DNA of 64,000 nt from Hirsutella rhossiliensis (taxonomy: Eukaryota > Ascomycota > Sordariomycetes > Hypocreales > Ophiocordycipitaceae): positions 248,001-312,000 of the forward strand of contig NW_025408667.1 in assembly GCF_020360975.1 (NCBI RefSeq), given 5' to 3'. The translations under genes and the position numbers were made by a program. Positions 35,034-46,767 of the stretch are shown here, piece after piece; position 1 is the first letter of the stretch; each line of letters starts with the position of its first letter. Under the pieces are notes generated by a model. It was not told the DNA's origin and ran no database searches. It worked only from the letters and a program-made list of their open reading frames with translations.

Positions 35034-37313
35034 TAAACTTCTATATAAATATTAAGGATAATATTATTTAAAAGGGGGTACCTAAAGTAAGAGTAAGAGT
35101 TACTAAGCTATAAGAGCTATAAAAGAGGCTTAAGGAATACTAAGGAAAGGCTACTAAATCGTAAGCGAAATACTATAATTTAAGGTATTAACCGCTTATA
35201 TTAAAAGTAAGAGACCTTATAGTATTATCGATAAAGAACCTATACCTTAAGAATAAAAAGGAAAACTCTTACCTAAGTATATTAAACTATTTTAGGTCCT
35301 ATAAGCTATTAGAAAGTAAGTATATTATCTTATACTCCTTAAAAAGTACTTATACCTTTATAACGTTTTCTATATTAGTCTCTTAAAGCTATAAAAGGAG
35401 TATAAAGGCACTTATAAAGATAGTAAAACCCTATTAATACTAAACTTAAAAGATAATAAGGGTAAATAAGAAGTTTAAGAGATTAAAGACTAAAAGAGAT
35501 TTAAGAGTAATACCCTTTTCCTTATTAAATAAAAAGGATAGCTAGCTAAGTATAACTAATAAGTTAATACTAAAGATATAGTAAATAGCTAAGACCTTAT
35601 TAAAGAATATACTATTAGCCTAACTAGGAAAAAGAAGTATAAGACTAAGTAAGGTAAGGAAACTTACTAGTATAGGGATATACTATTAAATTAGTAATAA
35701 ATCCCTACTAAATCGCTACTAACTTATTAATATATCGGTATACTTAAACGTCCTATAACTATATATAAAATAGTAAAATAAGAAAATAAGGGAAAACTAT
35801 TTATACTACCTATTAAATATTATTAAGGAAAATAAAACTAAACTATAACTTTATTAAGACCCTAATAATAAAGGAGAGAAAGATAGTTATAATTAAATAA
35901 AAGAAAGATAAGACCTATCTATTACTTTTAACTACTCTTTTTCTTTATTAGTATAGTAAGAACTAACTAAGGTACCCCCTCCGCTATACTAAATACTTCT
36001 AGAATTAATAAAACTACCTTATCTTTTACTCCTTCTTTATCTTTTATATTAAGATATATCTTTATTAGTATAGTACTTACCTTAGCCTTAGTAAATAGTA
36101 AGATATATTACTAAGAAGTATAGCTTATATCGCTATTAATAAAGCGGAGTTTTAACTAAGATTCTTAAGCTTAGTACTCTAAGCTTATATAGGCGATATT
36201 AAATATAGGTATAGGGTTAAGGTAAATAATAAGCTCGCGGCGCTTATTAATTAGCGTATAGTAGTTAGTATGCTCGACTTAGTATATCGTTAGGCGGTCG
36301 CTAATAAAAAGGTCGGATAAAACTTATAACTATAGACCTTTATATACCTATAGTCCTAAAGGACTTATAATAGGCTATCTTAGCGGTATTAAAAGCCTTA
36401 GCTAAATACTATACTATAATAGTAAGACGGCGCTAATTACCCTCCTTAAAAATAAGCACGCTTACGTTTAAGCTATTATCCTTAGTATCTTTATTATTAG
36501 TCTTTAGCTTATTAAGCTTATATAAGTACTTTATAATAGTACTTATATTAGCCCGGTTATTAAATATAAAAGTAGTAGCCTTAAAAAGGATTAGCTTATT
36601 AATTATAATATTTAAAGTTAAAGGGAAACTTACTTAGTTATAAGTTATAGTATATTTATAGTACTACTTATAGCGCGTTAAGGAAACCCCTAAGAAAATA
36701 TAGCTAATTATAAGCACCTTAATAGGCTTAAGCTCGGTTATACTATACTCCTTAACGACTATCCTAAAATAATATATATACTAGAGCTTATAAGGGATAA
36801 CCCCTTAAGCCTTAACTAGGTAAGCTTTAGCCTTAGATTAAGTATACTTCTTTATAAGAGCGCGACCGCCTTATACCGCCGCTTAAGTGCCCTTATCTTT
36901 AGCGCTACTATTCTTAGGTTCGTTAGTAAAAGGAGTTAAATCGCGGCCGTCTTTATTATTACCGTTATCGTTATCTTACCCCTTATTTAGCTAGGTATTA
37001 AGATCGTCTTAGCCCTTATTTAGCTAAGCCTTATTATTAATATTAGCTTATTTATTTTAAGGAGCGGCCTAAGCGATAATCTCTTATTAGCTAGAGCCGC
37101 CCTATTAAGATAAAGTAGCTAAGATATTAGTACTTACTTAAGAGCGCCTAGGTATAGTTTCCTTACTAGTATTAGTATCGCTAATAAGGGTAATAAACTT
37201 TTAAGTTTCTTAGCTTATAAAGGTAGGCTTATTAATAGTTAAAGTTAAGGTATTTAGTAAGGTAATAGGGGTATAACCCTCGCTAACGTTAGGTCTTAGA
37301 CTAAGAGTCTCTT

Positions 37314-37570
37314 TATAAGAACGCTACTAAGAAGTATAGGCTAATAAAGTACTTAGGTACTTAGTACTAATATATCGGTAGGGTATTAGTAGGGAATTAT
37401 ACCTACCCCGCTTATATATTATAGACCTCTTACTACTCTAGCTAAAGAGGAAAAATCCCTTTTCTCGTAAGCTTTAGTCTTACGATAAGGAGAATATAAT
37501 ATATATAGCGTAGTACCTCTAGCTATCTCTACTACCTAACTAATCGTACTATAATACGTATTCCCTTATA
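37314..37570 (+). repeat. 5' LTR of Gypsy copy B, 257 bp
   Basis: Starts TATAAGAACGCTACTAAG and ends TTCCCTTATA. CTCTT lies immediately to the left. Confidence 0.9.
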
Positions 37571-40011
37571 ATTTCTAAAGCTTCCCTTTTTAGTTACTTA
37601 GTAAAGATAGCTACTTAGAGAAGACTATATAATACTCCTATAGCGCGATATAGTAGTTAACTAATTAAGGCCTCTTTATTATATATATTAACTATCTACT
37701 TAAGAGATAAAGAATAGGGAGATATATCCTTAGAATTAACCTCTATTATAGACGATATTCTAGCTATATCGAAGATATCGCTACCTATAGCTATAAGACT
37801 ACCGACTTACTAAGAAAAGCTTATAGCTCTATAAGCGCGTGTTAAGGAGCTAGAGGAGACGAAACGCTTATAAGACCGCGTTATATAATTAGAGGAGGAA
37901 ATCGCCGAACGCGCTAGTACTATCGCTATCCGTTTAGGAAAGCGTCGACGGTCCTACTCCCCTAAATCGGACGGCAATCGCGGTAGTAAGGTTAAGATTA
38001 AAAATATCGCTTAATTATCCTAACCTCTTAATACACGGAAATATCTAAACTAGACTTACGATCTAGAGGACGCTTTTAGGGCAGCGCCTAGACGCTTTTA
38101 TCGCGATAAAACGAAGATCCTTTACGCGGTAGATTATATATATAGCGACTATAAAGCGAGATAGCGCCGATACCTTAAAGAATAAACGCCGATTAACTAA
38201 ACTAAATATAGTATAGATTAAGTATACTTTAAGGAATAGATACTTATCTTAATTAAGGATATTATAAATAGGGAGATACTATTAGCAATATAATTAAAGG
38301 AGGCTCGCTAATAAGAAGGCTAGTCCCCCCTAGAGTTTAGCTTATACCTTAACTTCTTAGAGAGGTATTTTAAACGCCTATTAAAAAAGGCGCGTACTCT
38401 TACGTTTTTCGCTAAGCTAGAGCTATAACTTTAAGACTAAATTAACCTCTATTTAATACTTATTTATACCTACTAATAGGAAGAGCTAGTATAAGTCGCC
38501 TAACGATATTAAGATACTACTACTAATAAGAGGCAACGTACTAATCCTACTTCTACCCTTAAAGGAACCGGGAATAGAAATAGTACTATACCTTAAGGTA
38601 GTATATATAGGGAAAGGAATTAAAGAGGCCGATAAGCTAGGCCGAATCGTTAAGGAAATACTACCGATTTAATTAATAACTAGTAAGCTAGCGATATACC
38701 TACTAAGGGCTAAACTAAGGGACGTTATCGAGGAAGAGGATCTTTTACTCGATTAGGAATTATATATTTCTAATATAATAAGCTAAGACACCTATCTATA
38801 GAATATACTAATTCTTTAAAGGTAGAAACCCTAGTAAAGACTCTTAGACTTAATACTATAAAATAGGAAAAAGGTAAGATATTAAGGTAAACGCTTCTCT
38901 CTTAGTAAACTTAATACCTATAGGATAGTTACTTAAAACTCTTATAACGATATTAAGGCAAAACCCTACTAAAGTCCCTATATACTTAGATACTTATAGT
39001 GCCGTTAACCTTATAGATATATACTTTACCCGATAGTAGGGATTATTATAAGTAGCGCTATTATACCCTAAGTTATTAAGGTTTAGTAATAGTAGGGTAA
39101 GGGTATATAGAGTATAGTTAGTGCCGCTCTAAATAATAAATATAAGAAGCACTAAAAAGATAATTACTTATTTTTATATTAGTACTAATAAGTTAACGCT
39201 AAACGATTAGGTATTAATCCTTTTATTAGTTACTACCTTAGAGGATAAATATATTTATATTATCTTATAGAAACGATAGTAGTAGTTTAAGTATTAACTA
39301 AGTAGCGAAACCCTATAGGATCCTTATAGATTCCTTTAGGAATATAGGAACGAGGTAAGGGTATATATAATAGCGCTTAATCCTAAGCTAATCCCGCTAC
39401 TAAATAAAGATAAGGATAAAGGGATTTTATAGGAAGAATAGGCCGAAATCCTACTAACTCTCTACCGGTTTAAAGATACTTTCTTAGCTAATAAATCCGA
39501 CTTATTACTAGCTAGAAAAGGAACGGATTACTTAATTAATTTAATCTTTAATACGGAACCTCCTTATAGACCGATTTACCCTTTATTATAAAGGGAACTC
39601 TAGGTATTACGCGACTAGATCTAAGACGCGATAAGAAGGAAAATAATCTAAGAGTTAAAGAGCCTAGCTAGGGCGCCTATCCTTTTCTTTCTAAAAAAGG
39701 ATAGCACCTTACGGCTATATATAGACTACTAAGGACTTAACTAGGTTATATAAAAGAATCGATACCCTTTACCCTTTATTTTAGAGATTATTAACCGCTA
39801 CTAAGGAGCTAAGTATTTTTCTAAGATTAATATATAGAATATATATTAATATATTTAAATTTAAAAAGGAGATAAATAGAAGACTACTTTCTAAACGCGT
39901 TATAGATATTTCGAATACCTAGTAATACCCTTTAGACTTACTAACGTACTAGCTACGTTTTAGAGCTATATTTATTAAGCGCTTAAGGGGCTTATAAATA
40001 TAATCTATATA

Positions 40012-40041
40012 GTCTACCTCGATAATATCCGTATATACTCT
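40012..40041 (+). other. Gypsy reverse transcriptase active-site motif (copy B)
   Basis: Reads VYLDNIRIYS, derived from the YLDDILIYS type box; copy A at 32225-32254 reads VYLNNILIYF. One catalytic Asp remains here and none in copy A. Confidence 0.8.
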
Positions 40042-42949
40042 AAGATAAGAGAAGAATATATTAAATACTTAGGATAAGTAATAGAAAGGCTAAGGGCTAT
40101 AGAGCTCTATATAAAACCCTTAAAGTATACCTTTTATTAATAGTTAATTAAGTTCCTTAGGTTTATTTTATCTATTAATAGGGTATTAATAGACCCTTAA
40201 TAGGTAGAGGTAATCGCTAAATAGCCTAAACCTATAACCTACTATAATATTTAGGTTTTCCTTAGGTTCTATAATTTTTACTAACGATTTATATATAGGT
40301 ACTTAGGAGTTATAGTGCCCCTAACTATATTACTAAAGGGGAGTAAGAATAGGAAAAAGCTAGGGAGTATAAAGCTAAACCTTATTAAAAGGGCAGCGTT
40401 TTAAGCTCTTAAGGATGCTTTTTAAGGAGCCTTACTCCTCCGATATTACGATCTAGAAAGATATATTTATATCGAAATAGATATATTATAATTCGCAATA
40501 ATAAGGATTATTTCTTAACCTAATAATAAAGGGCGTTACTATCCGATTATATTCTAGTTAAGGAAGTTTACTAGAGCTAAACTTAATTATAGTATTCTAG
40601 ACTAAGAACTATTCGCTATCGTTAAGTTATTTAAATACTACGTTAAAGGAGTAGCGTATAAAGTAAAGGTATTATCGGACTACTATAACCTCTAGATATT
40701 TATATACTAGACCTCCCTAAATAGGAGGTAAGTAAGATAGTATATATATTTAGTACTATTTAACTTTACGATTAAGTATTATATAGGTAAATTAAACCTA
40801 GCGGACGCGCTATCAAGAATGCCTAGATACGAGGGCGAGAAGCCCCTATCTATAGAACTATTACCGGAGCTATAAGCGAAACTAGCTACTATTAATACTA
40901 TATCTATACGGAGAAATAATAAGGTATATATAACCTTAAGTTAATATAAGCGTAGTAAAGCGCCTTTATATAAGGAAAATATATAAGCTTATCTATAGTA
41001 AAACTATAATAATTTAGGCGCGAGACCTAAATAATTAGCTAATTAGGCTAAAGAGAGAGCTAGTTATAAATAGTTACTCTTAAGGAAGACCGCTAAAGAA
41101 GTAGCTTACTATATAAAGGTTTATATAGTAGAAGTTCTAGAACCGTTATTAGAGTTACTAAAACGTACTTAGTCGGTTAACGTAGTAATTAGTAAGCTAA
41201 AAGAGACCGAAGACCTCTTAAAAGGGAAGGGTTTCTAGTTAGTACGCTTAGATAGACTACTACTATAAAAGGGTCGTATCGTAGTACTACTAAAGGTAGC
41301 CTTATAGTAAGAGCTAATATAGCTCTTCTATAATAATCTATTAATAAGATACTTTAGCTCCTAATATACTAGCGAACTACTAGCAAGGAACTTTTACTAG
41401 GATAGAATAATAAAAAACGTAAATAAATACGTTTAGTTATACCTAGTATATTAAGGTATAGTATCTAGGAGGCATCGCCTTTATAGCACTATATAATCGT
41501 TACTATATCCTATATAACTATAGGAAGAATTATTAATAGACTTTACTATAAGTCTACCTAAAGTATAGTATAATAGATAAGACGTTAATATAATCTTAGT
41601 AATCGTAGACCGATATACTAAGTATTACCTCTTCTTTCCTATCTCTAAGATAATAATAGCTCTAGAGCTAGTAAAACTATTCTATTACTAAGTTAAATTA
41701 ATATATAGACCTCTAAAAGGCATTATCTTAAATAAAGGGTCCTTATTTATAAGTAAGTTTTAGTTAGATCTTTATTTTATCTTATAAGTAAAATATAAGC
41801 TATTAATAGTATTTTACCTATAAACTAATAGGCAAACGAAATAAATAAACTAAGCTATATAGTATTACTTAAGATACTTTACTAACTTAGAATAAACTAA
41901 CTAAGCGTTACTCTTATATATTACTTAATTTATATATAATAATATAAAGAACGCGATAACTAGGTTATTACTTAATAAAGTATTAATAGGTTACTAACTA
42001 AACTTCTATATTAATATCGAGGATAATATTATTTAAAGGGGGGTACCTAAAGTAAAAGTAAGAGTTACTAGGCTATAAGAGCTATAAAAGAGGCTTAAGG
42101 AATACTAAGGAAGGGCTATTAAATCGTAAGCAAAATACTACGATTTAAGGCACTAACCGCTTATACTAAAAGTAAGGGACCTTATAGTATTATCGATAAA
42201 GAACTTATACTTTAAGGATAAAAAAAGAAAACTCTTACCTAAGTATATTAAATTATTTTAGGTCCTATAAGCTATTAGAAAGTAAGTATATCGTTTTATA
42301 CTCCCCGAGAAGTACTTACGCCTTTATAATGTTTTCTATATTAGTCTCTTAGAGCTATAAAAGGAGCGAAAAGGCACCTATAAAGATAGCGAAACCCTAC
42401 TAATACTAGACTTAAAGGATAACGAAGGTAAATAGGAAGTCTAAGAGATTAAAGACTAAAAGAGATCTAAAAGCGATACCTTTTTCCTAGTTAAATAGAA
42501 AGGATAGCTAGCTAAGTATAACTAATAGGTCGATACTAAAGATATAGCGAATAGCTAAGACCTTATTAAAGAATATACTGCTCGCTTAATTAAGAAAAAG
42601 AGGCGTAAGACTAAGTAAGGTAGGGAAACCTATTAACATAGGGAGACGCTACTAAATCGGTAATAAATCCCTACTAAATCGCTATTAACTTATTAACGTA
42701 TTAGTACGCCTAAATATCCTATAACTATATATAAAATAGTAAAATAAGAGAATAAGGGAAAACTATCTATACTACCTATTAAATATTATTAAGGAAAATA
42801 AAACTAAACTATAACTCTACTAAGACCCTAATAATAAAGGAGAGAAAGATAGTTATAGCTAAATAAAAGAAAGATAAGACCTATCTATTACTTTTAACTA
42901 CCCTTCTTCTTCGCTAGTATAGCGGGAACTAACTAAGGCGCCCCCTCCG

Positions 42950-44400
42950 CTATACTAAATACCTTTAGAAATACTAAAACTACCTTATCCTCCGCTCCTT
43001 CCTTATCCTCTACGTTAAGACCTATCTTTATTAGTATAGTACTTACCTTAGCTTTAGTAAATAGTAAGGTATATTACTATAAAGTATAGCCTATATCGCC
43101 GTCGATAAGGTAGAGTTTTAACCGGGATTCCTAGGCCTAGTACTCTAGGCTTATACGGGCGATATTAAATAAGGGCGCGGGGTTAAAGCGAATAATAAGC
43201 TCGCGGCGCTTATTAATTAGCGTATAGTAGTCGGCACGCTTAACCTAGTATATTATTAGGCGGTCGCTAATAAAAGGGTTAGATAAAACTTACGATAGTA
43301 GACTTCTATATACCTATAGTCCTAAAGGACTTATAATAGGCTGTCTTAGTAGCGTTAAAAGCCTTAGCTAAATACTATACCGTAATAGCGAGACGGCGCC
43401 GATTAGCTTCCTTAAAAATAAGTATACCTATATCCGAGCTATTATCCTTAGTATCCTTATTACCGGTCTTTAGCTTATTAAGCTTATATAGGTGCTTAAC
43501 GATAGCGACTATATCGGCCCGGTTACTAGATATAAAAGTAGCGGCCTTAAGAAGGATTAGCTTATTAATCGTAATATTTAAAGTTAAAAGGAAACTTACT
43601 TAGTTATAGGTCGCGGCACGTTTATAATATTACTTATAGCGCGTTAAGGAAACCCCTAAGAAAATATAGCTAATCGAGAGCACCTTAATAAGCTTAGGCT
43701 CGGTTATACTATACTCTTTAACGACTATCCTAAAATAATATATATATTAAAGCTTATAAGGGATAACCCTATAGGCCTTAACTAAGCGGGCTTTAGCCTT
43801 AGATTAAGTGCGCTTCTTTATAGAAGCGCGACCGCCTCGTGCCGCCGCTTAGGTGCCCTCGTCTCCTATACCGCCGTTCTTAGGTTCGTTAGTAAGAGGA
43901 GTCGGATCGCGGCCGTCTCTATTATTACTATTATCGTTATCTTAGCCCTTATTTAGCTAGGTATCGGGATCGTTTTAGCCCTTATTTAGCTAGGCCTCGT
44001 CGTTAATATCGGCCTACTTATTCTAAGGAGCGGCCTAGGCGACGACCTCCTATTAGCTAGAGCCGCCCTATTAAGATAGAGTAGCTAGGTTATCGGTACT
44101 TACTTAAGAGCGCCTAGGTATAATCTCCTCGCTAGTATTAATATCGCTAATAGGGGTAATAAACTTATAAGTTTCTTAGCTTATAGAGGTAGGCTTATTA
44201 GTATTCGGAGTTAAGGCATTTAGTAAGGTAATAGGGGCACGACCCTCGCTAACGTTAGGTCCTAGACTAAAAGTCTCCTAGGACTAGGATTCCCTTATAC
44301 CTTTCTTAGCTTTCTTCGCTAAGGGGGAACTAGTATTACTATAAGACTTTTAGGCCGATCGCTTATACTTTAAGGGCGAACCCGCCGCTACCTACTCTTA
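42950..44400 (-). pseudogene. Long antisense open frame downstream of Gypsy pol (copy B)
   Basis: Between pol and the 3' LTR, the minus strand has one frame followable for over 450 codons from near 44400 to 42950, broken only by TAG/TAA that fit Gln (or Trp) codons. Segments include SYSNTSSPLAKKAKKGIRES, KPTSIS and ETYKFITPISDINTSEE, a short tandem repeat with LNKG at both units (near 43920-43985), PKLIKVLSISYIFLGVSLTR, ILLKAATFISSNRADIVAIV and FKEANRRRLAITV. Copy A has the same region (about 35950-37308 plus 45096-45200). I do not recognise the protein. It is either an additional antisense gene of the element or a captured gene. The plus-strand reading of the same stretch is less protein-like. 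Confidence 0.55.
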
Positions 44401-44838
44401 TATATAGCGTAGGAAATCGGCGTTATAGTTCTTTATCTTCTTTAGTATAAAAGGTATTATTATTAATAAGTCGTCGATAGAAAGTAATATAAAAAGGTAT
44501 AAAGGATTAATAAGAAAAGGTATAAAACTCTATAGTAATTATAAGCGGAAGAGTTAAAGAAGAAAAGAAAATAGAAAAAGTAAGAGATATATACGCACGC
44601 TCTTTATATTATAGTTACGTAGACAATATATAGTTAATACTATAACGGTTACTTAGCGGTAACCGCTAGTATAATAACTATTAACGTTATAAAGTATAGA
44701 CTAATATATACTTATATAGGTATATACGCGCGATATATAACTAAAACTACCTCTCTTCTTAACTAAATATATATAGTATAGTAAAATTAATATATATTAA
44801 AGATATAGCTAAGACGTCTATATAAGAGGGGAGATAAT

Positions 44839-45095
44839 TATAAGAACGCTACTAAGAGGTATAGGCTAATAAAGTACTTAGGTACTTAGTACTAATATAT
44901 TAGTAAGGTATTAGTAGGGAATTATACCTACCCTACTTATATATTATAAACCTCTTACTACTTTAGCTAAAGAGGAGAAATCCCTCTTCTTATAAGCTTT
45001 AGTCTTATAATAAGGAGAATATAATATATATAGCGTAGTACCTCTAGCTATCTCTACTACCTAACTAATTATACCGTAATACGTATTCCCTTATA
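44839..45095 (+). repeat. 3' LTR of Gypsy copy B, 257 bp
   Basis: Identical length to the 5' LTR; preceded by a polypurine tract and followed by the target duplication CTCTT. Confidence 0.9.
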
Positions 45096-45100
45096 CTCTT

Positions 45101-45659
45101 ATAACTAAGATTCCCCTATACCTTTCTTAGCTTTCTTCGCTAAGGGGGAACTAGTATTACCGCGAGACTTTTAGGCTAATCGCTTATACTTTAAGGGCGA
45201 ACCCGCTACTACTTACTCCTATATATAGTATAGAAAATAAGCGTTATAGTTCTTTATCTTCTTTAGTATAAAAGGTATTATTATTAATAAATTGTTAATA
45301 AAAAGTAATATAAAAAGGTATAAGGGATTAATAAAAAAAGGCGTAAAACTCTATAGTAATTATAAGTAAAAGAGTTAAAGAAAAAAAGAAAATAAAAAAA
45401 GTAAGAGAGATATATATACGCTCTTTATATTATAATTATACGGCCGATATATAAGTAATACTATAATAGTTACTTAGTAGTAATAGCTAGTATAATAACT
45501 ATTAACGTTATAAAGTATAGACTAATATATACTTATATAAGCGTATATATATAATATACTACCGAAACTACCTCTCTTCTTAATTAAATATATATAGTAT
45601 AGTAAAAGTAATATATATTAAAGATATAGCTAAGACGTCTATATAAGAAGGGAGATAAT
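45101..45659 (+). mobile_element. 3' internal end of Gypsy copy A
   Basis: About 560 bp that duplicates 44280-44838 of copy B and ends with a polypurine tract (agaagggagataat) before the interrupted 3' LTR. It is the part of copy A displaced by insertion of copy B, including the start of the antisense open frame. Confidence 0.8.
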
Positions 45660-45686
45660 TATAAGAGCGCTACTAAGAGGTATAGG

Positions 45687-46059
45687 TATTACTTACTTTA
45701 TATATATTAATTAACGCTATCGCTTATATTTAATAGGCGGCTATATCTTTTTTATAATAGTTATAAGCCCGGGCGGAGGGGGTTACCTCTCTAGGAACTT
45801 CCTAGTAACTACGTACTACTTCTTCTAGCTGGCCTAGCGCGTATTACCTAAAGGCCTATAGTTTAAGTCCTGCTAGCGTAATTAAGCGTAGTTTTAATAT
45901 AGGGCCTACCTATATAAAAATTCCCTCTATAGTCTAAGATATCTAGGTATCTTAGGACGAATTAACCTAGTATCTTTAAGGGGGTATATTACTTACTCTA
46001 TATACGTTAATTAACGCTATCGCTTATATTTAATAGGCGGCTATATCTTTTTCGTAATA
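45687..46059 (+). mobile_element. Miniature LTR retrotransposon (TRIM-like), 373 bp
   Basis: Two 73-bp direct repeats (45687-45759 and 45987-46059), both starting TATTACTTAC and ending GTAATA or ATAATA (TG...CA ends turned TA), flanked by ATAGG (45682-45686) and ATAAG (46060-46064), a 5-bp target duplication with one G-to-A change. A polypurine tract (tttaagggggta) precedes the right repeat, giving plus orientation. The 227-bp core holds no reading frame. It sits inside the 3' LTR of Gypsy copy A and splits it 27 + 230. Confidence 0.85.
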
Positions 46060-46294
46060 ATAAGCTAATAAAGCACTTAGGTATATAGTCCTAATATATT
46101 AGTAGGGTATTAGTAGGGAATAGTACCTACCCTACTTATAAGTTATCGACTACTTACTACTTTAATTAAAGAGGAGAAATCCCTTTTTTTATAAGTATTA
46201 GTCTTATAATAAGGAGAATATAATATATATAGCGTAGTACCTTTAGCTATCTTTACTACCTAACTAATTATACTATTATATATATTCCCTTATA

Positions 46295-46767
46295 CCCTAG
46301 CGCCTTTAAACGCTTACGATAAGCTGCTTTAAGCTAGACTAACTTAAATTAGGTATTTAAGATACCCTTATAGCTAGCTATAATTATAAAACCGTTTATA
46401 ATACTATCTTTAATACCCTTACTATAAGGGAGCTTAGTATAAGTAGCTTATTATTATAGGGCTAGCTATATATAATAGTAATAATATTAAGGTCGCGGAT
46501 TTATAGTAATAGCTCCTTAAGGTCCTAATAGTAGTAGTTAATATTAAAATTACTTAAAAAAGAAGGGGGCTTTATTAACGGCTTCTTAAGCTACTATTAC
46601 TAGAGAATATTATACTTTTTAAGCGTTAACCTAGCTTAAAGGCATTAAAGGATTATATATATATAAGGTAGCTTAAGTTAGTATATAAATCGCTTACTAT
46701 AAGGCTATAATAGCTATAGCTCCTATATTAGTAAAGGTATCGCGGCGAGTATAAGCTTATATTATAT
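46295..46767. repeat. RIP-mutated DNA, unclassified
   Basis: CA/TG-depleted stretch between the outer Gypsy element and the second Copia copy. No recognisable motif; should be continuous with the DNA left of 27650. Confidence 0.4.

Larger units (their letters stand above)
37314..45095 (+). mobile_element. Inner Ty3/Gypsy element (copy B), nested in copy A
   Basis: 7782-bp element with 257-bp LTRs at 37314-37570 and 44839-45095 and a perfect 5-bp target duplication CTCTT (37309-37313, 45096-45100). Copy A sequence resumes at 45096 exactly where it stopped at 37308: compare 44270-44290 in copy B. A polypurine tract (agaggggagataa, 44826-44838) precedes the 3' LTR. Gag knuckle at 38765-38806, RT box at 40012-40041 (VYLDNIRIYS), integrase about 41300-41950, and a chromo-type tail (about 42040-42800) recognisable as KSQAKYYDLRH. 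Less mutated than copy A at several motifs. Confidence 0.88.
27650..46294 (+). mobile_element. Outer Ty3/Gypsy element (copy A) carrying four insertions
   Basis: Plus-strand element with a 5' LTR at 27650-27906 and a 3' LTR split by a miniature element (45660-45686 plus 46065-46294; 27 + 230 = 257 bp, equal to the intact LTRs). Insertions: gag-only LTR element 28369-30243, SINE-like 34252-35033, second Gypsy copy 37314-45095, miniature LTR element 45687-46059. Removing them and their target duplications leaves 7805 bp against 7782 bp for the inner copy. Gag zinc knuckle at 30980-31021, RT box at 32225-32254 (VYLNNILIYF, from YLDD), integrase after about 33500, and a chromo-type tail near 35050-35800 (KATKSQAKYYNLRHQPL). 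Flanks CCTTA/CCCTA are a probable 5-bp target duplication. Confidence 0.85.

Noticed and set aside
27650..46294. Tandem array of Gypsy elements sharing LTRs (LTR-body-LTR-body-LTR-tail-LTR).
   Set aside because: The LTR at 37314 lacks a polypurine tract before it, a perfect CTCTT duplication flanks 37314-45095, and copy A continues seamlessly after 45095. Nesting explains all of this.
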